NCBI RefSeq assembly: GCF_037975245.1
Contig: NC_092575.1
Location: forward strand, 1,991,001 to 2,055,000
Source: Apostichopus japonicus
Taxonomy: Eukaryota; Echinodermata; Holothuroidea; Aspidochirotida; Stichopodidae
Direction: 5' to 3'
Length of the DNA: 64,000 nucleotides
The notes below the pieces were generated by a model. It searched no databases and was not told the origin of the DNA. It was given only the letters and a program-made list of their open reading frames with translations. The position numbers were made by a program, and so were the translations under genes. Numbering within the stretch: position 1 is the first letter of the stretch; every line of letters begins with the position of its first letter. This document shows positions 1 to 10,084 of this stretch, in pieces.

Positions 1-955
1 ATATACTACTATATATAGCGAGTCCATATACTACTGTCCATATACTACTATATATAGCGAGTCCATATACTACTGTCCATATACTACTATATATAGCGAG
101 TCCATATACTACTGTCCATATACTACTATATATAGGGAGTCCATATACTACTGTCCATATACTACTATATATAGCGAGTCCATATACTACTGTCCATATA
201 CTACTATGTATAGCGAGTCCATATACTACTGTCCATATACTACTATGTATAGCGAGTCCATATACTACTGTCCATATACTACTATATATAGGGAGTCCAT
301 ATACTACTGTCCATATACTACTAAATATAGCGAGTCCATATACTACTGTCCATATACTACTATATATAGCGAGTCCATATACTACTGTCCATATACTACT
401 ATATATAGCGAGTCCATATACTACTGTCCATATACTACTATATATAGCGAGTCCATATACTACTGTCCATATACTAAATATAGCGAGTCCATATACTACT
501 GTCCATATACTACTATATATAGCGAGTCCATATACTACTGTCCATATACTACTATATATAGCGAGTCCATACTACTGTCCATATACTACTATATATAGCG
601 AGTCCAAATACTACTGTCCATATACTACTATATATAGCGAGTCAATATACTACTGTTCATATACTAAATATAGCGAGTCCATATACTACTGTCCATATAC
701 TACTATATATAGCGAGTCCATATACTACTGTCCATATACTACTATATATAGCGAGTCCATATACTACTGTCCATATACTACTATATATAGGGAGTCCATA
801 TACTACTGTCCATATACTAAATATAGCGAGTCCATATACTACTGTCCATATACTACTATATATAGGGAGTCCATATACTACTGTCCATATACTAAATATA
901 GCGAGTCCATATACTACTGTCCATATACTACTATATATAGCGAGTCCATATACTA
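1..955. repeat. 39-bp minisatellite, about 24 copies
   Basis: The unit is built from two related halves, one around TATATATAGCGAGTCC and one around ATATACTACTGTCC. Length variants of about 36 bp (ATACTAAATATAGCGAG) and single-base variants (gcgag/gggag, tatata/tatgta) are interspersed. Because 39 is a multiple of three and lacks stops, long open frames of a 13-residue repeat appear on both strands (YSESIYYCPYTTI on plus, VVYGLAIYSSIWT on minus). These are by-products. The array lies in the NCBP3 intron after exon 6 and continues past base 1. Confidence 0.95.
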
Positions 956-967
956 CTGCTGCTTTAC

Positions 968-1099
968 CTGGTCTCGACTGCATAGAATCGGTATTTAAGG
1001 TATCTACAAGCAAAGAGGATGATAGAGGGCTCTTTGGAATTCGCTCTTTCTCTCCCGTTTCTTTGTTACTTATCAAATCAAGGATTTGGTCTTCATCAT
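968..1099 (-). CDS. NCBP3: NCBP3 coding exon 6 (last one inside the window)
   Basis: Acceptor follows a TTTTA-rich tract (TTTTATCAG); donor is GTAAAG; phase 1 to 1. Codes for DEDQILDLISNKETGEKERI and a Ser/Leu-rich tail ending MQSRPG. The 39-bp minisatellite begins 12 bp past the donor. The next exon is off the left edge. Confidence 0.85.
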
Positions 1100-4000
1100 C
1101 TGATAAAATAAAATAAAATAAAACGGGGGATAAAAACCAAATTCTACATGAAATGTGAAGAGGAATAGTTTAAGATAGCTACTTTTCTTGACAATGCCTC
1201 TCATTCAAATTATCTGAAAAAGTTTGCTTTTTGATACTTTCTGTAACAGGGCATAGTTTACCCGGCATCCCAGAATGCTACGCAAAATGGGCAATATGCT
1301 ACGCAAGTGAAAAGGTATTGCATAGTTGGCACACAGGGAACCAAAGTATCTTACATACGACAAAGTTCACACAGCCTTAAAACTGCTACACTCTTGACTA
1401 AAGGCACATAGCAGTTGTTGCCATTGGTACCAGATGCTATCTACTAAGGGCAGTAGGGCATGTAGTAGGGGTACCAAATTATTAATTAGAGCCCTTCAGC
1501 TCATGTTACCTTCTTCCATTGGTTCTTCATCCGACCCAGGAGGTGGTCTCTGAGATGATGATGATTTGGTGGTCTGCTCCTCTTGGGTGTCCTCCTCCTG
1601 CCTCGGCTGGGATGAACTCATACCAGCCAGTGCCCTCGCTGTTGATTGATGATCCAGCCAAACCACATTACCTAATCAATAAATACAAAGACACATCCTC
1701 ATTAAAAGAGGAGATTAAACGCTAATTGATTAATCCCCAGTATGGTACAAAGTGTTTTAAGGGTCACTAAAATTTTGATTAAAAGGTGGGACAGAAGTTC
1801 GAAAGAAGAAAAAGTATATTTCATTTCATTGATTTTGTTTTCACAACATGCATTTATATGTTTACAAATAAAAAATAACATAGTAGTTCGTGAATAGTAG
1901 AAGTGAATAATACATGAAGTGAAGGAAGAGGAACAATAAACCCTTGCGGGCTTGACGGGGTGCTTCGCTCCCTAAAATACAGAGAAAGAGACCAATGAAA
2001 AGTACTATAAAGCAAAATACACAATTACATACAAAAAGGTCAAAGACTATAACAAAGACAATAACATCCCCCCTCCCAATCCAGTACAGCTGAACACCTG
2101 TGTCCATGCAATAAATGAAAGAAATTGGAGCATTTCAAAGTAGTAAAAGACTAAGGGCAGACAATCACTAGTCAAGAGTTAGTACTGTACCTGCTTGAAA
2201 GATAACATTTTAGTAAAGGGGTCTAAAAGATCTTAAGCTGGGCCTGTCACTTATTGCCTTGGGTTATAAGTTCCAAAGATTGTTGGCACGATAACGAAGG
2301 CTTGAGTGGGAAGAAGTTATGCGATTCAGCTGACAATTTCATGTATTGTAGTTTCGTGTATCGTAGTTATATAAATATATATATATAAACATACATATAT
2401 TTACATATAGCTTATATATTTACATACCATATACAGTATACACCATAAAGTGATGATGCTGTTGTCAATCTAGAGGCCGCAGATGACAAATTAACTCTCT
2501 GGTCACAAGTGCTATTGTCCGCATCCAGTTTAAACCGCAACATGTACCACAATGCAACTAGACTAGGGTCTCTTACCTGTAATCTGTACCCTCATAGCTG
2601 TCTTACATAAACAATGGTCATGTGATAATATAATCACTTCATTTTAAACATGGTCTACACTTGTATGGTAAGCAAACTCTAGACAGGAGACATGTTAGCA
2701 TGTACAAGTTATCATGACAAACATCTGTTACACCCCAACCACCCACCACCCCCATCCCAACCAAAAAGAGAAAAAAAAATAAAATAAAAAATAATGTATA
2801 CTTTCTGCACAATATACCATTCATAAAAAGGAACATTCCAGACATCTGAACAACTTCAAAGGGGCATACCTAGAAAACTAAATTAGATAGTGAGAATGTA
2901 CCTTAACTCAGTTAAGAATATCAAACAGCAAATGTGACTAATATTTTGCCAAAATGCCATGATCGCTTTAATTACCACTGTCATGATAACTCTTAAAATA
3001 CTCACTTACTTTTATAAGAAGGGTAAAACCGATTCCAAGAGGGTTGCTCTCGGGAAACTAAGCTAGTCGGATAATTCATCCAAGAATCCAAATTTTGATC
3101 AAAGTGTAACGCGATCATGATGACGATCGACCACCGTGTGACACACTCGAGCCTTTTTTTTTAAGTCTTTAAAAATTGCCAGATAGATGACGGACATGTT
3201 TTGAGGTCAAAGCCAGTCATTTTATTGAGATCCACCAGAGAGAAAATTAATACTTCCTTTGGAAGGGAATGAAGTTCCTGGCTTTATTGAACCAATAAAG
3301 ATGAAAGAAGATAATCACCTTCAGACGACTTCAAATATTAATTGAAGCGGCCGGAGGGTAATTGAAATTTGGAAACTGGGTATGTGTATATGAGAAGTGA
3401 TCTGGACTTAAAGAACGGGTTGTGAAGTAGGCCCTGCTGTGACTATACGAATGGTATATATGGGTTTGAACAAAAGCGAAGTGTTCTTCTTGACATATGA
3501 AAGGGACTTTCACCTTTATTAAACAGTACATTTGAATTCGTAACAAACTTATTCATCGTCACTCCCAACCATTTTGAAAGTTTTAAGGGTTGATTTTCTT
3601 TAATATTTGACTTTTGTAAAAAAAAATTATTGAAGTAGGACCAGAATTTTTTCTACACAGGGAATGTTTTCTATTGGAATGGCAAAATGATTTTGCATAA
3701 ATACCACAAAGGTTTAGTAAATTTTTCATGTCCTGGTACACCAAACTCAAATATATTGTATAAACAGTGCATAATTACAATCAGTCCAGTCCTGGAATGA
3801 CCTTACTGCCCTAAACCAATGAAAAAGACTTCCAACTATGAATCGTTAGAGCTGTTTCTAACATCTGTGCACACGGTTATTGACCTCAAGACAGGTCGCC
3901 GTGGTGATGAGATTCATCACTTGTCGACCTAAATTAGCCCCAGCTGTCAAGTTAGGGTACAAGATGTGAAACTTCCCTCGGCTCGGTCCAGTTTTAACAT

Positions 4001-7000
4001 CCTGGCTGTAGCAAAAATCCACCTTGTACAGGAAATGGACGTCCGTAATCTAATTAAATCTCCATTTTATGAGGCCCTAACACAAGATTGAACATTTTGT
4101 AGCCTACATAAAAAGTCATAATTATTTTCATAGGTAGGATGTGGCAGGATGGCCAGTGAGACAAACAAAGAGAGAGAGGGGAATGTCCCCATAAAACTGC
4201 ACTAACTTTTTATGACACACAATAAGTAAAAGGCATTTTATAGACAAGTTTTATCTGATATATATGAGGGGTGAGGTCACTCCTTCTGTCCATTGAAAAT
4301 GAAGGTTTCAGTAGAGATCTCCAAAAACGATATTGACATGTCCCGTCAAATTCTCTGCTTGCACCATCACCCCCTCGCTTGTTATTGTTTGAAGAGTCAT
4401 GGATCAATTCTACAGCAGGATGACAATTTTACTCTGGGGTTGCCAAGCTATCGACATGAACAATAAATTTCCTGGTAGAGGTAAGCTCCAGGACCCCTTA
4501 CCTAGTCCACGGGTGGTAAAGGGGGCGCAAACATTGTTTAAGTAGTGAACAAAGATTAAGAAACACTGCTGTATATTAACGTATGTTACATTTCCTAACG
4601 CAGTAATAAATCATGAAAACTATGTCGTTATTATCGATGAACCTAATTACGACGAGGTACAAACACTGGTGATTGCAATTATCAATTAATATATTTTCAG
4701 AAATAAATATCAATCTATTCCATTAAGCTAGGGTAGTAATACACAAAAATGTCTAAAATAGTTCTTAACATTTGTCCTCTACTAAAATGGAGTACATCAC
4801 CCGTGAAGTTGTACCAACCACATAGATGTGAGAATGAAATGTATTAATGATGCGGCGTGTATCGTCAACGTACAGTAGGTAGCCATTAACATGAACAGAG
4901 GGCAGTTCTTCGGAATTTCAAGAAACTTACCTGGGTTGGTCACCAACGACCAAAATTAACCCGCCTGCGGTATACCTGTCTCCACACAACGACTGCACTA
5001 TCGTTCTACCAGCTATCTAGCGGGCAATTGGTACTTTCAGCATTGTCCTTTCTTGTCGACAGACTCATTCTACAACACAAAACGTGTCTGGAGCAACTAA
5101 TTGAGAGCACGGTTGTTGTGAGGAGACAGGGAAGTGTATTATAAATGTTAATTTGATGATCCTAGTATTTACCCAATTAACTTATCTTCAGTACTACTCA
5201 CATGAAGAATCATCAACCCATTCTATAGAGGATGGCATATAATCCCTGAAGTAGTTAAAGATATCCTTAGTGCTCATATCATCGACTCCTCTTAGGTGGA
5301 TGGCTTCAAGTCGTATAGGACTTCCATCTACGGAGGATAATTGAACGAACATATATAGAATTCATTTCTAAAATCTCTTGGTTGGAAAATTTTTTAAGCA
5401 GGAAATGTTAAGTAATATAATAAGGAAATGCAAATACCAATAAATGACATTGTGTTTACCTGAAGATGTCAAACATTTCAACTTCTCTATTATTGTTCTG
5501 ATTGTAGTACTAGTTTTGTTTTTTTAACTACAAAAGGGGGGGGGGGGAAGAGGGAGGGATCTGGGATATGACTAACATTTTGGAAGGAAAAACTGGTGAC
5601 AAACACAGCTGGTCATAATTCCAAAATAAGAGTTCATGGTTTCATACGATACTTTCTATGACTATTAAATGAAGTAGCAAGCTGCTTGAGATAACATATG
5701 GGCAAGTTTGAGAAAAACATACTTGGAAAATGTTGATTCATTACTGTTTGATAAATTTCAATCGACTCGGCTACCCATGTACATGATATGTATAGTACAT
5801 CCATGTTAGTTGCCTGCCGTGCTTAGCTATAAATGCTTGCAATGCTCCTTGAACGGAGAGTGCACACTGCTTTTAGCTACAATGATGAGAGATGGTTATT
5901 GCTTATAGCAGCCATTATGCTGACAACATTTTCACCAGCATGTCACTACATTGAATGAGATTTCATAAGTGACATTTAACAGTCATAACAGTGTGTGTCT
6001 ATGACCAAGTGAAAAATCTGGTAGAATATTTGGCAATGTATCTCCAGTTCCACTTCTCTTTCTGCACAGTATATATTGAAACTTGAAAATCTCAGATACC
6101 TATTTTGGATCCTGGAGCTAGCGTGACCCCAGCAATGTCCTCTATACCACCATCAGGGCTGCTCTTTCGTTCCTGTTTCGACAAACCAAATCTGTCTGCT
6201 CTTTTGCTTCTCTTCTCTCTGGCTTCCTGCAGAAAGACATGTGAGCAAAATATGTTGGAGGGAGAGTAAATAATCAGAAATGAACGACTTATTATTGTAC
6301 CGTGGCATACCGTACAATAATTACGATAGTAGTCTTAATCTTGGCAACCAGACCTACAAATTTGATCCAACTGGTTCAATTATATAATGAACTAAGCACT
6401 CATATGTCTTCATCTAGTCCATCACTTATGAGATTAAGGTACAAATAGGTCTGCAAAATTTTGGAATTAGAAATGTTTTCAGTACAGAATTTTGAAAATT
6501 AGGAAATTTATAATGCTTCTCAGCGCAGAACTTCTAAAGTATGGAATTTATAATGCTTTTCAACGCATAACTTCTAAAGTATGGAATTTAGAATGCTTTC
6601 AGTGCATACCTTCTAAAGTATGGAATTTACAATGCTTTCAGTATATTATTTACAAATCATTTTGCAAAAAGCTATGGTGTCACCTTTGTTTACAAGATTA
6701 GCTGCCTTTGTACATACCTTCGATAGGACATCAATGCCTGTGACAAAGGTCCCAGTTTTATTAGGATACCGCTTTACTTTGACATCTTCTTCCTATTGTA
6801 TTGTAGAGAAAATAAATGATACATTATGACCTAAAATTAATATGAAAATCATATTCATGACATGGACTTGGAGAGATATAGCCTTCAAATTTCACGTCCT
6901 TCTCATTGAAGTCAATGTTATGTTGCAATTTATCATCAAACTGGCTGCAAAGCAATTGTATACCTGTAGTCAAGTTACAATTTTTCCTTTTTCTTTTTTA

Positions 7001-8332
7001 TTTTCTGCTTCTCACAGCCATTACGACAGAATTACCAATTCTCTCAGTTTTACAACTTACAGTCCATGCTGTGAAAGGCAATTTTATACACATGTGTTTT
7101 TCTCCCAGAAAAATGTTATTTCTTACTTTTGTTTCTAAATTACTATCAGGATGTGGCTGTGCATAGGCTACTAAGTTTTACTTCCATTAGTAATGTGGAG
7201 AAATATCCACTTTGTTTTTCAGGAAATAAGTTTATGAAATGATTGAGAATTTGCGGTTTCAGTGTTTACTGTTTAGCTGTATTTCATAAGTCCTTGATAG
7301 GGGTTTGATGTCCCTCTTTAAACTGAACTGCAAAGGTAACATGTAAAACTAAAAAGCATTTCTCTTTTACTGTTTGTATCTCTTTATCAAGTTTAGCAAA
7401 TAGTCTGGTTGGATTTTGCAGAGCACTCAATTCTACCTCATTATTCTCCTGATGTTTTGGTCACAAAATTCCCTTATCTAGAAGTTAGTATTTCCCTCAT
7501 GAACATTGGATGCCATCTTACTCTATGCTATGGGGAAACAGATATGAGAACTGTTCAATTTCCTGTAGGGGGCTAGTTTAAGTTACATAACAAAGTGGAT
7601 GTATAGCCGTCAGACGGTTCCTGGTTCCCGATTCCAGTTTACTATTTAGCCGTCACTTCCATGCGCAGTTATCAATCTTGCGGACTTTTCATTTTTTTTT
7701 TCTTTTTCATTTTTTTTACATTCTTTTTTTTTGTGGTTGTTTTTGTTTTGTTTTGAAGTGACGGCAAAATAGTAAACTGGAATCAGGAACCGTCTGACGG
7801 CTATATATCCACTGCCTAAAATGTTTCCCCTCAACTTTCTTTAGACTGAGGCATAGCCTAGTTGGGCCACAATTGGCCATCTTCTGTTGTTAGGATGTGA
7901 CTATGACATGATTAATGTAGTAAACGTTTGGTTAACTTAACCTTAGGTTTAACTTTAGCTTAGGCTAGGTCTTTAGTGTGAGGTCAACAGCAGTACGGTT
8001 AAGCCTTAACTATCCTAGGCTACATTAATAATACTATACGCAGTTAACAATAACATGTAGGACAATGCACTAATGCAAGTCTATACCACAAGTGCAGACA
8101 GAGGCCTATCGACTCGTGAACTGCTACTGCTAGTGGCACGGTCACTTTCGGGAACTGCTCGATTTCTTCGGTCTGGTTGTCTTCTGACAACATCTTCTTT
8201 GTCATCCTCTTCATCATCATCATCGGAGGAAGAAGCATCAATTAATTCTAAGACAGCCAAATCCTCGTCACTGTCGTGTTCACTTTCACTGTTTGAATTT
8301 TCCATTTCTCTGTCGGCATCTTCGCTTGCCAT
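968..8332 (-). CDS. NCBP3: NCBP3 (nuclear cap-binding protein subunit 3), 5' six coding exons, partial
   Basis: NCBP3 binds capped mRNA in the nucleus and works with NCBP1 and the TREX/exon-junction machinery in mRNA export (family knowledge). Exons on the minus strand: 8087-8332, 6718-6792, 6100-6226, 5202-5327, 1510-1671 and 968-1099. Every junction keeps frame, giving 289 residues before the window ends. Domains in order: an acidic, Ser-rich N-terminus (1-82); a conserved NKTGTFVTGIDVLSK segment before a basic KRADRFG helix (about 95-122); an RRM-like fold (about 151-215) with LEAIHLRGVDDMSTKDIF and EWVDDSSCNVVWLD; then a low-complexity Glu/Ser region. The family's W-L-D-D cap-binding motif reads W-V-D-D here. 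The start ATG is in a fair context (aacATGG) and opens the acidic N-terminus. The C-terminal half lies left of base 1. The weakest junction is the exon 1 donor (GTATAG). Confidence 0.9.
1100..1509. other. NCBP3 intron 5
   Basis: 410 bp between exons 5 and 6. It starts next to an (AAAAT)n stretch that serves as the polypyrimidine tract on the minus strand. No other feature seen. Confidence 0.6.
1510..1671 (-). CDS. NCBP3: NCBP3 coding exon 5 (second half of RRM-like domain)
   Basis: Acceptor TTGATTAG, donor GTAACA, phase 1 to 1. It completes the split Cys codon and reads NVVWLDHQSTARALAGMSS, matching the NVVWLD block of the family, then a Gln/Glu/Ser-rich stretch ending SDEEPMEE. Confidence 0.92.
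1672..5201. other. NCBP3 intron 4
   Basis: 3.5 kb of AT-rich sequence with a short TA run near 2370-2420 and a C-rich patch near 2735-2760. No coding exon, repeat array or RNA gene was recognised. A donor-like site at about 4930 (minus) fits neither phase nor homology. Confidence 0.55.
5202..5327 (-). CDS. NCBP3: NCBP3 coding exon 4 (first half of RRM-like domain)
   Basis: Acceptor TCCTCCGTAG, strong donor GTGAGT, phase 1 to 1. Codes for GSPIRLEAIHLRGVDDMSTK then DIFNYFRDYMPSSIEWVDD. It aligns with the beta1-alpha1-beta2 part of the NCBP3 RRM and carries the W-V-D-D version of the cap-binding W-L-D-D motif. Confidence 0.93.
5328..6099. other. NCBP3 intron 3
   Basis: 772 bp. The only marked feature is a G tract at about 5537-5549. 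No other structure seen. Confidence 0.5.
6100..6226 (-). CDS. NCBP3: NCBP3 coding exon 3
   Basis: Acceptor TTTCTGCAG, donor GTATCT, phase 0 to 1. Codes for EAREKRSKRADRFGLSK, the basic helix after the GIDV block, then a linker (ERKSSPDGGIEDIAGV). Confidence 0.9.
6480..6655. repeat. 40-bp tandem repeat, about 3-4 copies, in NCBP3 intron 2
   Basis: CTTCTAAAGTATGGAATTTA recurs at 6531, 6571 and 6610, followed each time by (T/G/C)AATGCTTT. A more diverged copy precedes it. It lies 60 bp from the exon 2 donor. Small plus-strand open frames here only reflect the repeat. Confidence 0.8.
6718..6792 (-). CDS. NCBP3: NCBP3 coding exon 2
   Basis: A 75-bp phase 0-0 exon between an acceptor ending CAATAG and a GTATGT donor. 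It codes for EEDVKVKRYPNKTGTF and VTGIDVLSK, the most conserved N-terminal block of NCBP3 (vertebrate form NKAGSFITGIDV). Confidence 0.9.
7594..7813. mobile_element. Foldback/MITE-like element in NCBP3 intron 1
   Basis: Two inverted arms of about 60 bp (7594-7659 and 7755-7813) share AGCCGTCAGACGGTTCCTG and CCAGTTTACTAT, with few mismatches. The loop of about 95 bp is mostly T-rich. No coding potential. The outer ends (GTGGATGTATAGCC and GGCTATATATCCAC) suggest insertion at TA, but no clear target duplication was defined. Confidence 0.8.
8087..8332 (-). CDS. NCBP3: NCBP3 coding exon 1
   Basis: Codes for 82 residues from MASEDADREMEN, very rich in Asp, Glu and Ser, ending PLSALV at a weak GTATAG donor in phase 0. 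The phase fits the next exon. An alternative in-phase donor lies a few codons upstream (CGA|GTCGAT), so the exact 3' end is less certain than the start. Confidence 0.75.
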
Positions 8333-9730
8333 GTTTACAATCGGTACTGTATCAGCGGCTTGAAGTTAGCAAACTGACAAATGGTCAACACATTCAACAT
8401 TGGTTTTGTTTAACAATGTTGTGAAGTCTCCTTCAAGCGACCGTTCTTCCAGTTATATTTTCTGTCGATTTTTTCTTCGATATCAAATCTGTTTCAATAT
8501 AAACTATCTGCTATCATGTTGAATTAATGCCACAACTGAATGGGCAGCTGGGAGAGAACTTGCTGTTTTTCAAATATACATCTAAGCCTAACTTGCTTAT
8601 AAAAATTGTGCTGAAGCAGGACGTGACCACACTAACTGATTAGGCTAGCCACAAGATGATTATACCATATATTGAACAACAATGCTTTCTCATACACCAT
8701 GTTGAGAACGTTGCTCAAAAATACTGGAGGTTGATTGTGTTAATTCAAGACCTATCAATGGCTTTTAATAATAATACCAAAAATGATGAAAGCATCAGAA
8801 ACAGGAATCGGAAGGAAGAGACTGGGGGAAGGGGGCGGGGAAGAGAAGGGGAGGACATTGGCTGCCTGCATGCCCAGGTTGATTATAGAAATACAATATA
8901 ATGCAAGTCTTGAATGAAAAAATTGTAACTGAAGTATTTATTGAATAATAGTTTTTTTTTATAACAATTGAAATAAAGCAGGCTATACTGGCAATTATTG
9001 AAAGATAAATCATTACCAAACTTAACAAGCCAAAAGATTTAGGACCCTTCAAGTTAAACATTAAACTAAACATTGAACCCAACATGCCAAAGCACACCAT
9101 AGGTACCATTGGCTTAAGTTACAGCTGCCATCAGTGTGTAAACAGTTTTTGTTTTGTTTCCTTTTTTCTCGTGGCCGAGCACCTGCAAGGTGCAGTGCAT
9201 AGAAAAGTAACCAGAGGCTGATATGGAGAGCCAAATATGTCAATAAACAACCCTGTGATGGGTATCCATCTCATGAAGCTAGTAGAATTAATAAAGAGAC
9301 AACACTTTAATAGTTTCACCATTTTAATAACATCCTCTTTCAATTGAAATGATGAGTTGGATAAGTAGAGTAAAAACATTTAACTTCTGTTACTCTACTT
9401 AACCAGTTTGTTCTCTGCGGTGAAGTATTTAAAATTCCACATAGTGGTTTAATGGGCAAAATGGCAAATGAAATAAAATAAAATATAATAAAAAATAAGT
9501 CTCAGGAAATGATTCAGCAGTAATTCTTCTATTTCGTGTACCGAAACATCAATCTTGAACTTAACATTTCAAAAAACCAAGATTTGAGATTCTAGTTGGC
9601 ATCGCTACTTTCATAGCTAGTGTTATTGACTAACTTGGTTCGATTATGCTTGCCGTCAGAATATCACAGCTAGTGTATTGACTGCGATGATAACAGACAG
9701 TACTTGCCAACTTTGCATGCATACCCTTAA

Positions 9731-10084
9731 AGGCATTGAAAACTCGCCCCAAACCGTGTGCGGCCATCTGAAAATGTTAACTTTCGTTGCAAGTGACGTT
9801 TTGTTTGTGTCGCTACAAAATGCAGACAGTAATGAAACGTGATACCTTGTTATCTTTTATCTAGACCTGAGATGTCCATCGCTGCTATATACACTGTGTT
9901 GCGGGTATTGACCGTAGTTGCATGTTCTGACTGTGCACTTTAGTGTCTTCATACGGACGATAGCAAGCTATGTGTGTATTTTCTGGGATCGATGGTGGTG
10001 TCTAACACTTCTGTTGCACCTCATTCGGAACTAGGTCAGATTACCGGCATGAGACGTTTCTTTGTGCGCGAGTCTTCACACCCT
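9731..10084 (+). mobile_element. MITE with TTAA at both ends (copy 1)
   Basis: 354 bp lying between TTAA at 9727-9730 and 10085-10088. The ends are imperfect inverted repeats: AGGCATTGAAAACTCGC on the left, and the complement of GCGAGTCTTCACACCCT on the right. A second, inverted copy lies at 54014-54371. TTAA sites are typical of piggyBac-type insertion (family knowledge). No transposase is encoded. Confidence 0.75.

Noticed and set aside
206-598. 130-residue open frame on the plus strand
   Set aside because: It is the 39-bp minisatellite read in one of its stop-free frames; no gene context.
4925-4985. Strong donor-like site CCCAG|GTAAGTTT on the minus strand
   Set aside because: It lies inside NCBP3 intron 4. 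The phase entering from exon 4 leads to a stop, and exon 5 joins exon 4 directly with matching homology. An alternative 5' UTR exon cannot be excluded.
8073-8363. 96-residue plus-strand frame opposite NCBP3 exon 1
   Set aside because: Antisense shadow of the Ser/Asp-rich exon 1.
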